Of a stretch of 64,000 nt of DNA, positions 42,575 to 61,100 are shown one piece after another; position 1 is the first letter of the stretch, and every line of letters begins with the position of its first letter. The position numbers were made by a program, and so were the translations under genes. Source of the stretch: Pempheris klunzingeri (taxonomy: Eukaryota; Chordata; Actinopteri; Acropomatiformes; Pempheridae); NCBI RefSeq assembly GCF_042242105.1, contig NC_092012.1, forward strand, positions 9,702,970 through 9,766,969, in the 5' to 3' direction. Below the pieces are notes generated by a model. The model was not told where the DNA came from. It made no database searches and saw nothing but the letters and a program-made list of their open reading frames with translations.

Positions 42575-42697
42575 GTTTTAAGAAGATGCCTCTGCTAGCT
42601 TAGCGACACAACTGACACGCATGCGCACAAGAAACAAGGAAGTGCAGATCACATCGGCAATACGTCATCCAGAGTGGGATCTCATCATGATGTGTCT

Positions 42698-42889
42698 ATG
42701 GTAACAGCGTCCACACTGAAACAAGCCGATTTAAATGGTCAGCGCTATGCCACAGAGGAATTGGTTGCAACAGGATTAAATCCATCGCTGAGCTCTGATT
42801 TGTTGCCCAACCATGTCCTGAAAACAGCACAGCACAGCAGCAGGCTAGCCCCTTTGCTAACAACAAGGTCGGGTAGAAAAAACGTATAA
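42698..42889 (+). CDS. Small unassigned ORF divergent from gtf2f2 (63 aa)
   Basis: Starts 124 bp upstream of the gtf2f2 ATG on the other strand and reads MVTASTLKQADLNGQRY to SGRKNV. A GGTAAC half-site (RFX/X-box-like) overlaps the start. I do not recognise the protein. A diverged copy of its first 120 bp at 43846-43978 is broken by stops, which argues against a conserved coding gene. It may be a divergent promoter transcript. Confidence 0.2.
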   Translation: MVTASTLKQADLNGQRYATEELVATGLNPSLSSDLLPNHVLKTAQHSSRLAPLLTTRSGRKNV

Positions 42890-43414
42890 AATCTGTTGTG
42901 ATCTGACGGTAAACTTGATAAATATACTGATAATAATAAATGAACTGATTAAAACAGTCAAAAGAGGAGGGGAGACACGTTTGGCTCCTGTCTGCAGCTA
43001 CACACCCCAGCGCTGTGAGCAGAAGAGCCTCAGACTGTGATTACTCTGAACAGTATGCGTCAGAAAGACTTATGATATAATATATTTAAAAAAACGTTAT
43101 ATTTACCCCCTTTTCCCTGACGCTATGGCTCTGAATAAGTCGCGACATGAAGCCTTGCAACTAGACATCTGTCACAGCACCCATCTGTCTTTCAAAGCGG
43201 TCACGCTCTTAGTTATGCATAACTTTAAGCCGAAATGTAATGTAATCGGGTGAGTTATATAAAATTCACCCCCCATACAGTTGTCATGAATGAAAAAATT
43301 ACCAATACTGACCAAAAGCTTTTTGTACCAGGCAGTCCAGGAACTGCAGTATTTGCACCTCCGCATTGGCTTAATTGGCTTAATTTACCAGAACCTGAGG
43401 TCACCTTTCCTTAT

Positions 43415-43737
43415 TTTGGTTGATTAGAGTGCCCTTTACTTTCGACCAATCAGAGTGCTTCTTTCTTTTGGCCAATCAGAGAGCCCCTTACATTTAACCA
43501 ATCAGAGCCCCTTACTTTCGACCAATCAGAGTGCTTCTTTTTTTCGGCCATTCAGAGCACTTATTTCTTTTGGCCAATCAGAGAGCCCCTTACTTTTCAC
43601 CTATCAGATTGCTTCTTTCTTTCGGCTAATCAGAGTGCGTCTTTCTTCCAGCCAATGTTTCTTTCTTTTGGCCAATCAGAGAGCCCCTCACTTTCGACCA
43701 ATCAGAGAGTCCCTTACTTTTGGCCAATCAGAGAAAG
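43415..43737. repeat. CCAAT-box minisatellite, about 13 units
   Basis: Units of about 25 bp of the form GRCCAATCAGAGWGC plus a C/T-rich spacer recur from 43415 to 43737. CCAATCAGAG is exact in eight units (starting near 43446, 43472, 43498, 43522, 43574, 43672, 43699, 43724) and decayed in the others. The chance ORF through it is only the repeat translated. Each CCAAT is a consensus NF-Y site. Confidence 0.9.
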
Positions 43738-43845
43738 AGAGAAAAAGATAGTAGCGACACGAAGACTTTGCGGAATGCGGAAGTATTGTATCGTCACGGG
43801 CGAGCGATAGTTCCAATCAGGTAGATCCGATCGGCAGACAGTGAC

Positions 43846-43978
43846 AGTATCCACACTTAAACAAACCAATTTAAATTAACAACACCATACCAACGAGATA
43901 CTGTGGAGTTGGTTACACTAAGATTTAATTTTCACATTCGCAGATCTCTGATTTATTCCCCTGCCCTATCCTGTAAAA
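43846..43978 (+). repeat. Diverged duplicate of 42706-42830
   Basis: Starts TATCCACACTTAAACAAACC, which matches GCGTCCACACTGAAACAAGC near 42706, and similarity continues to CTGATTTRTTSCCC and TCCTGWAAA. Identity looks about 65-70% with one insertion. The two copies flank the CCAAT array, about 1.14 kb apart. Confidence 0.6.
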
Positions 43979-45636
43979 GATCCTGATGAAAGGGTTTTAT
44001 GGCTTCAAGCTACATGCTAACGCTGTATGCTCATGTGGTGGCCGCTGCGCCGCTCATCTGCTGTGTCTGAAATGGCCTGCACCAGCTTAGTTTATTTAAG
44101 CCAAAACAATTTTACTTGCATAAACTTAATATTAACCGCTGCAGACTGTTACTAACACAGATGCTTTCAGCCATAGCACACACAGTGCAGGACAGCGGCA
44201 GAGAGTCTGTGAGCGCTCATCCTCCTTACAGTATCAAGGTACGGCTAATGATTTCATAACAATTCATAGCCTGATAAAGATTAGCTTGTAGTTGGACACG
44301 TGTTCTTCATAGACTACTAACAGGTGACTACTGGCAAGAGCTCAAGCTACACTGACTGGGCTAACGTAAGCTAACCTTAACTTGTAGGCTGTAACGTAGC
44401 ATTAGCTTTGTCAGTTGTCAGAACACAGTGCTGCTGCTAGCTAGCATACTGTTAGCAGAGCAGGACTGAAAAGTAAAATATCTCAGAGGTAATTTGTTGA
44501 CTTGGGGACTCAATAAGGTAAAAACAGGTGTTGGTAGGACATGTCTGACCACTGAGTGGGTTACTGAGGGACCTTAATACACCAGCCTGATGCTGGAGAA
44601 TGTAGGGATGAGACTGAACGTGGATGAAATTAATCTTTTCCATGTATGCACTTTTTAGGTCAAGCAGAGTGGATGTACATTTGCCTAACATGGCGTCTTC
44701 AAGTCATTTATAAAGTAATTTAATTCAGGTGGTTTTCTTTTGACGTTGTTTTGTTCTGCTATTTTGCATTAAAGTCTACGGAGAGTGTCGCTTGTTCTCC
44801 CCCAGAAAGCGGACGGTTAGTGACGCAAGTTACCGGATGTGATGTGATCTATGGCGGCCCTGAAGGTCCATCTCAATGTTACACTTTTCTTCCTTTACAC
44901 CATGTGCAGCATTCCCTAACACGCCCCAAATGGTTAATAACATAACTCATACTGGTTTACGAAAAAAACATTTAATCAACTAAAGAAAAAACAAAGCATT
45001 TCACAGCAATCTGTGAAAAAAGTGTGACATAAAATCAAATTAAACAATCCCAATCTTACAACAGGCTACATTACTTACAGGGTTGAGCATTGAGGGACAA
45101 CGGTTTTTTGTTGATTTAGTTTGCCCAAGAGAAGCCAGGTTTAAGAAAAGCATTTTCCAAAATCGTCACTCAAACATCAAATAACACATAATGGGGCTAA
45201 ATTAATTAGAAAAACAAAAACAAGTACTGGTCAAAACTTTAACAGGTGATTATCCAACTCTCAAAAGATAACCAGAAAAACTGTACATTAATGTAGCAAA
45301 ATATTTCAATTATTTGAATGTTTCCCTCTCTATCACCAGCTGTAAATATCACATATATAACAGCTGGACTCTTTGAAACTTTTGAAACATCTGCTGCAGC
45401 AATGCAACCAGTCAGCAATATCAAGTCCCATAAATGGACGCGTTTGCTATGGTCTGTTTAGTCCAGTTTAGTTTAAATCACAGACCAACATAAGATTCAA
45501 TTCTCCATTTGAGTAACACGAGCATCCGTAGAAACATAATCCACATTGTACAAAAAACCTGTATGACAATGTCACCAGCCAGACTGTAGCGGTACGTCTG
45601 CTTGTTCAAATAAGTTTCTCGCATCTTGATCATTTC
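43979..45636. other. Intergenic and gpalpp1 3' UTR
   Basis: From about 44970 upward the sequence is probably the gpalpp1 3' UTR, with a minus-strand ATTAAA near 44975-44970. Below that, 43979-44960 shows no exon or repeat that I can name. Confidence 0.45.
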
Positions 45637-47351
45637 TTACAGGAACATTCGGTCCTTGCTGTGGGAGAACCGTGTGTTCAGCTCCTGAGATTTCTTCAGC
45701 AGCCGCTGCTTCTGCGCGTCATCAAAGCGATTCACCTGCAGGTCTGCGTCCCGATCGAACGGTCTCCTCTCCACCGGTATATTAGCCGTCTCCTTTGCTT
45801 TTTCCTTCATCGTCTTTGTGTGCAAAGTCATTAGAGACTCAGCACGTTTAGACTCCTAATAACAGGGAGTGGGTGAGAACATTTTAGTCTTGACTTTAAT
45901 GCAAACACTTGTAAAATGCATTTATTCTGGGATTAATTGTATGTAGGGACATGTAGGAAAAAAGAACGATGAAGTAATACCACTCACATTATACTTGGAC
46001 ACTTTCTCTGCCATTTCCATGTCCTTCTGGGAGACTTGTGGGACGTCATCTTTCTCCACCTCACCCTTCTTCTTTTTCTCAATGCGTTCCTATTGTTCAA
46101 GAACAGACCGGTGAAATGTAGGGAAGTAATACATAGGCTACAATGCATTTAATAAAAACGGTCAGATATTTCTGATCTACCCTCATCTTGCGCTCCCTGT
46201 CTGCCGGTGTATCCGTCCAAATGGAGCGATCCTTGTTCTCCGGGCCGGACTTCTTCTTGAAAGTTCGAGCACCCAAGCCAATGTGCTGCAGCTCTGGTGG
46301 GAGCTCTGTCATCCATGTTTCTCTGGTCACCACTTCAGGAGCGTCCTGTTTGCACAGAAATACACACAAGAGCAAATTCACACAGCAGAGGAGGTTAACG
46401 TGTTATTCTGTTTACATTTTTTTCCTATTCAGGGGTCAATCTGCAAGCGTTTAACTGAGGATTTACTGTGTTACACAATGCAGATTAAACTCACTTCTCC
46501 TGTCAGCTTCTCCTTCATCCTCTTTGCCCTGCGCTCAAAGTCCAGAGCCACAGAGTCTTGAACAGGCCCCTTAAACGGCACGGGCCCGATCACATCCTCA
46601 TCCTCTCCCTCGCTGCTGGAGGGCTCAGCCCGGTAGCCTGGAGGTAGGGCAGGACCCGGGAAACCCTCTTCGTCTTCACCATCATTATTATCATCATCAT
46701 CATCATCTTTTTCATATGCTGCTCTGCGAAACCCAGGAGGCAAAGCTGGTCCCAGCACAGGAGGCCTGAGGGGACACTATGAAGTTACAGCTTCCGTAAT
46801 TAACTATTTATCCACATCTAACTGTTTACACATAAAATCCAGTGGAATATAATGTAGATTTAGTTTTCTCACCTTTCTGGTGACATCTGTTGCTTCTTAA
46901 ACCCTGGAGGCAGAGCTGGTCCAAAGAAACCATCATCTTCTTCCACTTGGTTCTTAGTGTTCTCCGCCCTGCTCAGAAGACACATGTCAGTGTTTGGTTT
47001 AACCAGACATTTATTTTCGTAGCTTCCAGTCCATTAATGAACTAACTTTTCTGCTTCCTTGTGTCTTGTTTTGGCTCTTTTGGCCGCCACCTCCTCTTCA
47101 CTCTCATCCGAGGAGCTCGACGGTTCTCCCCGTTTATAACCGGGAGGCAAAGCGGGACCAGAGACTGACACAGAGGGAGGGAGGAAAAAAAACATTAACT
47201 ATCAACCGTTAACGGATCTACACAACATTTAATCCATACTGAGGAAAGATATTTGAATCTTACATCCTTCCCCATTGTCGTCGTCTTCATCGTTCTCCTC
47301 CTTTCTGAACATCGGGGGTAAAGCAGGTCCGATCGGTTTATCAGACGACAT
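45637..47351 (-). CDS. gpalpp1: gpalpp1: GPALPP motifs-containing protein 1, complete
   Basis: A vertebrate protein of poorly known function named for its repeated GPALPP motif; likely nuclear given its very acidic and basic runs. Seven exons: 47351-47264, 47164-47047, 46968-46873, 46765-46495, 46345-46181, 46089-45988, 45855-45637. They total 1,059 nt, 352 aa plus stop (human about 340). Five motifs are visible: IGPALPPMF (exon 1), SGPALPPGYK (exon 2), FGPALPPGFK (exon 3), and LGPALPPGFR and PGPALPPGYR (exon 4). The C-terminal half has the conserved RETWMTELPPELQHIGLGAR and ends SKDRMFL. An Asp/Asn/Glu run after GFRRAAYEK is coded by an ATC microsatellite near 46681-46709. The gene lies head-to-head with ercc3 and next to gtf2f2, as in human for the latter. 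Confidence 0.95.
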
Positions 47352-48978
47352 ATTTGGCACTTATTTCCTAAGTCACGTTAGTCTGAGCAATTTATATTTA
47401 AGTTACCCCATAAACACAGACGAGACAAGAGCGAAGGACGAATTTGACCTTTCACACAGGAAGTAAACAGTGAAGCTTCCGTTTGGTCAAGCTTGCTAAA
47501 GATAAACCGCACTAATACCGGAAGTAAGTTATTTTGCTTCAAAAATAAAGGCAAAAAATTATATGTTTGATTTCATACACTACACTTGATCCTGAGAGTG
47601 TTGCTAGTTATTTTTCATTTGTTTGTTTCTTCTTAACTTGAACCATAATTCACTCTTTTTTACCATAATGGTGTAATACACTCTGGAGTGCTTTGACTGA
47701 ATAAGTATAAGTAATATTAATATGTGTTAATAACATGTTAGTATGTTTGATTAATGTGTCCTTTCTAATGAGTGATACATTTATAACTTACATTTTAGAA
47801 TATTCCTTTTCATTTGTAATGTCTTTTTTTTTTTTTTTTTTTTTTACTACTGTGCAATACTTGCAATATCTGGCTTAAACCGGGACCTGAGAGCGTAATT
47901 TCGTACCACCCCATTTGAAAATGTGTGTTGGTATGACAAATAAAGTTCCTTGAATCCTTAAATCCAATACACACGTATATATTTTATATTTCCTCATGTT
48001 TTTATATTTGTTATATCTCTTGTTTTTGCACTACTTGTGTGTCTGCCACTTTCTTTCTGCACCTTTTCTGTCTCTTCTGTTGGTGAATATCCCCTGTGTG
48101 GGATAAATAAATGTTTTTACTTTCCCTATATTTTACACCACTTTTATTTAATACTTAACAACTGTTTACATCTTCAAATATTTCTTACTGTTTATACTTG
48201 CACAGTATATAATATATTTATATAATTATCTCTTTCCAAGCTGCTTAACATCATAGCAGTATATGTATTTATTACCACACAACCTGTAGTGGGGCCTTTT
48301 CTACACAACCAGTCTTCATTACAGTGTATTCAGTTCATCATTACTGTACACCTGCTACCACACTACTATATTCTTACCACAGTATCATGTTCTCCCATAG
48401 TATTATATTGAATTCAATCAATCATACATTATATTTTATCCCCATATTTCCCTGTATTTATCCATTTATTTCTACACTATTTTATATTATATCCTAATTT
48501 TAATTTTTACTTTTATTTGCGTGTTTTTTCCTCTCTAATCTTTGATATTTTAATTACCTGTAGTAGTTGTGCACATGACAAATGCAGAAATTGATCTTAA
48601 ACTGACAGCATGGAACAAACAAACAAATAAATAAATAGTCACCAGAAAACACATAAAATAAATAGTGATGCATAATGCATGATTTCATTTTGTCAACTTA
48701 TTCGGTAGAAAAACATAAGAATTGCGAGCTTCATTGATCTCATCTTTATTTCAGTTGTAGTACTTGTGAGTCTTCCCCAAGGTTTTATTTTGAAAACGGA
48801 GGCCGGAAGTTGTGTTTCTATATTATTTTAACTAACTAGACAGTGGTCCTGTGTCGTAGCAGATTTTGCAGCACAACACACAGTCCCTGCGTGTGGGGAT
48901 TTCAAGAGGACATCAGATAGGTTATGAAGATATGCCCAACACGATTTAAAAGACATTTCCTATTTATGAATTTGTAAA
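47352..48978. promoter_or_regulatory. Intergenic region between gpalpp1 and ercc3 (head-to-head)
   Basis: 1.6 kb separates two divergent start codons. It contains a poly(T) run at 47826-47846, a retroposon tail near 47895-47965 and a very AT-rich stretch from 48000 to 48660 without an ORF. The ercc3 promoter is likely just after 48780, where GGAGGCCGGAAGTTG carries an ETS-like GGAAGT; a similar ACCGGAAGTAAG near 47517 probably serves gpalpp1. Confidence 0.45.
47895..47965 (+). mobile_element. LINE/SINE-type 3' tail
   Basis: Reads GTAATTTCGTACCACCCCAT, then GGTATGACAAATAAAGTTCC and TTGAATCC, the pattern of fish CR1/L2-like retroposon 3' ends. The body is not recognisable. Confidence 0.55.
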
Positions 48979-56073
<7,095 letters not shown>

Positions 56074-57900
56074 ATGCACCGGGTGAAACCCTGCCACCTA
56101 AAGACTCGTTCAGTTGCAGCAGGGTGATAGGTTCCATTGATGTCCACTGAGGTGAAGCACCAGGCTACCAGCAGCAGATTCAGATAGTCCAGCTGGTCTG
56201 GGGAACAGAGGAATGACTGGAGATAAACTGAAACTGAATATTACCTGAAGCTAATTATGATATACATGGCGTACGTTTCAGACCCAAATATCTGTATGCA
56301 TGTATGTAGGATGAGAGTGGATGAGTACTGGAGTGTGACTGATGGGTGATGGTTAGCCCTTCAAGTATTTAAACATCAGCTCTCAGTCATTTGGCAGTGA
56401 GAGGAATAAACGTGTCTTATCTACTGTTAGTGGCTGCTTCACTGAAGACAGTATCCGAAAAGGAAAACCAAGGATATCTTGTATGTATATTGGACTTTTG
56501 TCAATACAAATTTTTGTAAATGTGTTTTATGAATTAAAACATCACAAATTAAACCCACACAATCCACGGGCATTTATCCGTTCCTGCAATCCCCACTGAT
56601 GTTAGTTTTCCCTAATTATGGATAAATATATTCAGCAATATGTTTTGTAAAAGAACATATTGTAAAAGTATTTCTTTTTTTCTGATTCTGAAAAATCTGG
56701 ATATGAAAGTGCCTAATATTTTTATTTTTTATTCTGCTAACTATAAGGGAAAACTTGCTTACTTTACCAGCGCACCGGTTTATTTTGATTTGAATGAGTA
56801 AAGAAACCGTAGCTGCAAGATTCATTTCCTTTGAAAACTGAAAGGAGGCAAACTTTATTTGGACTTGGCATGAGTAAAAAGCTTGGCCACAGAGTGGTGA
56901 GGGGTTGTGGGGTCTACTTCCTCTGCTTGTTGATGACTTGAAGATGTTCCAAAAACAGCATCTATAGCTTGGTGTGTCGTGCAAAGCTGCCAAAGTGGTG
57001 AGTGTGGGAAAATGCCCACCTCTGCCCAGACACCCTTCACTAGACCAGAGGGCACCATTCCCCCTGAAAGGCCTCGTCTGTGGCCTGGTCGGTTTAATCC
57101 CTTTTCTTGTGTGTCCTCTTGAAACCTGAGGCTTATTGGCTTGGAGGCAGTGAATAGTAGTGAGGTAGATTTGAAAGATGGTGATGGTGATGTTACGGTC
57201 TTCTCTGAAAGGATTTTAGCTCAGTGCTCAGGCACTCACAAGCTCAAAAGCAGTGATGTGTTCAGGGTTTAAACCTCCACTTCAACATCTTTTACAGTCA
57301 ACACCAAAAGCTTGGCCCAAGTCCATATCTAAAATGAGCACTTTCTGGAGCAGAAGCATGAATAATGTGCAAATATTTTACATTTGCTGAATTGCCATAA
57401 TAGCACAGTCCAACCATTTATCTCTCGGAGAGGTGTTAATTGCATTCAAGAGACATGTTACACACATTAATCTCCTGCCTCTACATGAGCTCCAGACTTG
57501 GATAACTTCTTTGCAGTCCTTCTCCACAGATTGTGTAAAACGTCTATCCTTATTTGTCAAAATACCTGCTAAACATTAACAAACCAGTGAGGCTTACATG
57601 TGTAGGTATACACAGCTGATGATTTGTGCGTGTGCGTGCATAAGCTTGACTGTGGGAGTTTTTTTTTTTGTTATGTGACTAATGTAAACATGCAATCTGG
57701 CTCCATGTGACACATAAATGTTCATTCAACGTGTGTGCGCGTGCACACAGGGTGATTGATTGGTGTGATGTAACTGTGTTTTGGCACGTTGAAACGCCCT
57801 CCTTTTCCGACGAAACAATGAACCCAACCGCTTTTGGGGGGAAACGCCCACACCCGAATACAGAGTGGACCCTCCCTTCTTTGAGAGCGAACATCCAATC
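56074..57900 (+). other. ercc3 3' UTR and ercc3-cyp27c1 intergenic DNA
   Basis: AATAAA at 56405-56410 and an alternative ATTAAA near 56535 give the likely ercc3 ends. The rest, to about 57900, has no exon or repeat that I recognise. Confidence 0.5.
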
Positions 57901-57965
57901 CTCATCCACTTCTGAGGTTGTACAAGCAACTATTTAAAAGCGTTCCACAATACAATCCCATCTAA
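57820..57965 (+). promoter_or_regulatory. cyp27c1: cyp27c1 promoter
   Basis: A TATA-like TATTTAAAAG at 57931-57940 lies about 170 bp before the start codon. A GC-box-like GGGGGGAAACGCCCACACCC lies near 57837-57856. CYP27C1 is known to be induced by thyroid hormone, but I found no clear DR4 thyroid-hormone element here. Confidence 0.4.
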
Positions 57966-58110
57966 CATCACATTACCACACAGGGACGACTGCGTTCTGC
58001 ATGTGCCAGGAACATGCATTTGCAGATGTGAACTTTGCGCTTTGAGACTTTGGAAAAGACTCAACCACACATCGATTTTGTTCACGGAAACACCGAGAAG
58101 TATCCAAATA

Positions 58111-61100
58111 ATGGCAATCCTGAATAATTTTACGGCAGCATGCTGGAAGAACCTTCAAGGCGACCGGCTAAATAAGCAGCTGTTCTTCATTTTACGCGCT
58201 TTACACAAGTCGGCAGCCAGCGAGGCTTTTGGGATCTCCACGGCTGGAGAAGAAGCCATGCCTGAGAGATTGATCAAACCTGCGAACGTCGGCGAGAAAA
58301 CCACAATCAAGACCCTGAAGGAGATGCCTGGACCGAGCACCTTATCCAACTTGATCGAGTTCTTCTGGAGAGACGGCTTCAGTAGAATTCATGAAATTCA
58401 GGTAATGGTGTCCACATATGTCACTTTCAGTGAATTATCTAGTTTTGTTTGACATGTGAAATAATGTCTTTGTGTTTCCCACCAATGACACCCAGCCTGC
58501 GTATTCGCAGCGTCAGCCAAATTTACCACCTATGCGTAAAAGACAGTTGCGTAAAAGCGCACCAGGAGTTTGGCCGCCGGTCAGCTTTCCACTCCAAGGC
58601 ACGAGTTTTGTGATGGTATTCAAGATGAGTTCAGTGTAGCAGTGACAGCGTTTTCTATATTGCAGCAGATCGTTTGATTGTAAAACGTTTAGTCGCAGTT
58701 TGTAGAGAAAATGTTTAAAACAAAAAAAAAATATGGAATGTGCAAATCAGCCAAACGTAGGTGTCAACCAATGTGACAAAACACTTGTGTAAATATCTTA
58801 TGAGAAATCCTTTGTTAAGTGTCCTGTGCTGTAATCAGCAGATCAAGACGAGTGATTGCTGATGATAACTGAGTCTAACTTGTGTTCCAACTATGATAAC
58901 ACTAATTGCATAATAAGCCATATTTTGTAATGAAAATGTAATGTCAAGTGAATACACCCCCTCTCTCTTTTATTAAATCCCATCATTTTTATAGTCATGT
59001 TTTTATTAATTGCATTAAAGTTGTTCATCTGAATATTATTTTTTCCAAACCAACTGTCATGTAAAAGTGTCAAATGCGTTCATGTTATCATAGCTATTTC
59101 TTTTGTACTTTCATTTGAGGTAGTGTCTCAATTCTATGTGACAATTGCATTGGAAGTGACAGAGATTAGATATGTCTGTGAAGATTCTCAGTCATCCAGG
59201 TCATAGTTATTCCTTAGGAGTTGAGCTTCAACAAGTCCTGTTGTCTTTTGCTCAACTCCTAAGGAAGAGATTAGATAGGTGCTTATTGAAAATTTGGTTT
59301 TTATATCTCTAAGGAAACAGCATTATTACAGGCTGGCTCTACTGGAGACACCACTGGCATGGTAGACATACAACTCTATTCTGCTGAAATGTACTCCATT
59401 AAAATTATCTGATGTTTTTTGTTATATTATCTATAATACATGCACACTAAAGTGCTGATTGAACATAGATTTAACCGAAAAGCTAGTATGTAAGTATACC
59501 ACATTACATTACGTTTTGATTTTATTAGTAAAATTAGTCCAGGATTTTCTGCTAATTTTTCTGAAATTTATGTGACTACTAATGTATTGGTGTCACTTTT
59601 GTTTTACAGATGGAGCACAGGAAGAAGTATGGTAAAATTTTTAAATCCCGTTTTGGGCCTCAGCTGGTGGTGTCGGTGGCGGACCGTGACCTGGTGGCTG
59701 AGGTGCTGAGGGCCGAATGTGTGGCTCCTCAGAGAGCTAACATGGAGTCCTGGAAGGAGTACAGAGACATGAGAGGCCGCTCCACCGGCCTAATCTCAGC
59801 GTGAGTCCCGACAAGGACCTCCTGAAATAAATGAGTTTGGGGTCGACTGGATAATCACTTCACTTTCCATATGTGTAGATGGGCACAGCACAAAAGTTCA
59901 GCATTACCTCACGTCTGGTGTACATTACCCTTTACTCAATAGTCTGCTTTTCTATCTAGGAGCTAAGACATGATGGCATCAATACTTACAATCAGTCTTC
60001 ACAGAAGTAAAAGCATTTCCAAAAATTCACCATGTCCCTTGCGTCCTGTTTTCCAGCGAGGGAGAAGATTGGCTGAAGATGCGGAGCGTGCTCAGACAGC
60101 TCATCATGCGCCCCCGTGACGTGGCGGTCTTCTCTGACGACGTGAACAAAGTGGTAGACGACCTGATCAAAAGAGTTTGTATTCTGCGCACCCAGGAGTC
60201 TGACGGAGCAACTGTCCACAATGTGAATGACCTCTTCTTCAAATATGCCATGGAAGGTTGGTAAAGATCGTACAAAGGTTGTTTGGAAAGGAAATGAAAA
60301 TTGGGCAGGCTTGAAAAGGATAACGCAGGTGGACTATAGATGTGGAGGGAAAGGAGATTGCTGAGGCTATCAGAGGGGACAAACGGTTCACAGGAAGAGG
60401 TAATAGAAATAGAGAAAATGCACTAGAAGAAAATAAAATTAAGATTTGTCACGTGCTTAATAAATCCTGATGTTCCATCATGATTAAAAATGTTGTCTCC
60501 TGTTTCCATGCCTTTTGACCTTACAGGTGTGGCAGCCATTTTGTACGAGTGCCGACTAGGCTGTTTGAAAACTGAGATTCCCCAGGAAACCCAAGACTAC
60601 ATCAATGCACTGCACCTCATGTTTAGCTCCTTCAAGACAACCATGTATGCCGGAGCGATCCCCAAGTGGCTCCGACCCATCATCCCCAAACCATGGGAGG
60701 AGTTCTGTCACTCCTGGGATGGCCTCTTCAAATTCAGTAAGTGGTTTACAACTTGTAGGTTTTGACAACAAGAGACATATAAATACTTTTTAGTATACCT
60801 TTACGCTCAGTGAACTGTCTGCCTGCAGTAACTAGAGTACTTTCATATTAAAAGGGTATTCCAGCAATTTAGTACTGCACTTTCAAAAATCCTTCCCTTG
60901 GGGCAGAGAGAGAGATATATGAGAGAATCTACCACTTTAGTTACATGTTTCCCTGAATATCCCCAGTCTAATGAGTTGAAGTCTTGTAAAAAGATCATTA
61001 TATGCACGAATGTTATATAATGCTTTCCTCTATGATACTTTTAAAAATACAAAACAGTAAAGCTTAAGTGTATTTGCAAATGTTTTGAGGATTAATTGCC

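Noticed and set aside
43455-43751. Repetitive 98-codon ORF
   Set aside because: It is the CCAAT minisatellite read in one frame; other frames are equally open or closed by chance.
58003-58110. N-terminal extension of cyp27c1 (36 codons upstream in frame)
   Set aside because: It opens with GTG, not ATG, and lies in the probable 5' UTR; ATG 58111 has a good context.
58850-58880. C/D-box-like TGATGAT...CTGAG
   Set aside because: The boxes are only a few bases apart, leaving no room for a guide, and there is no terminal stem.
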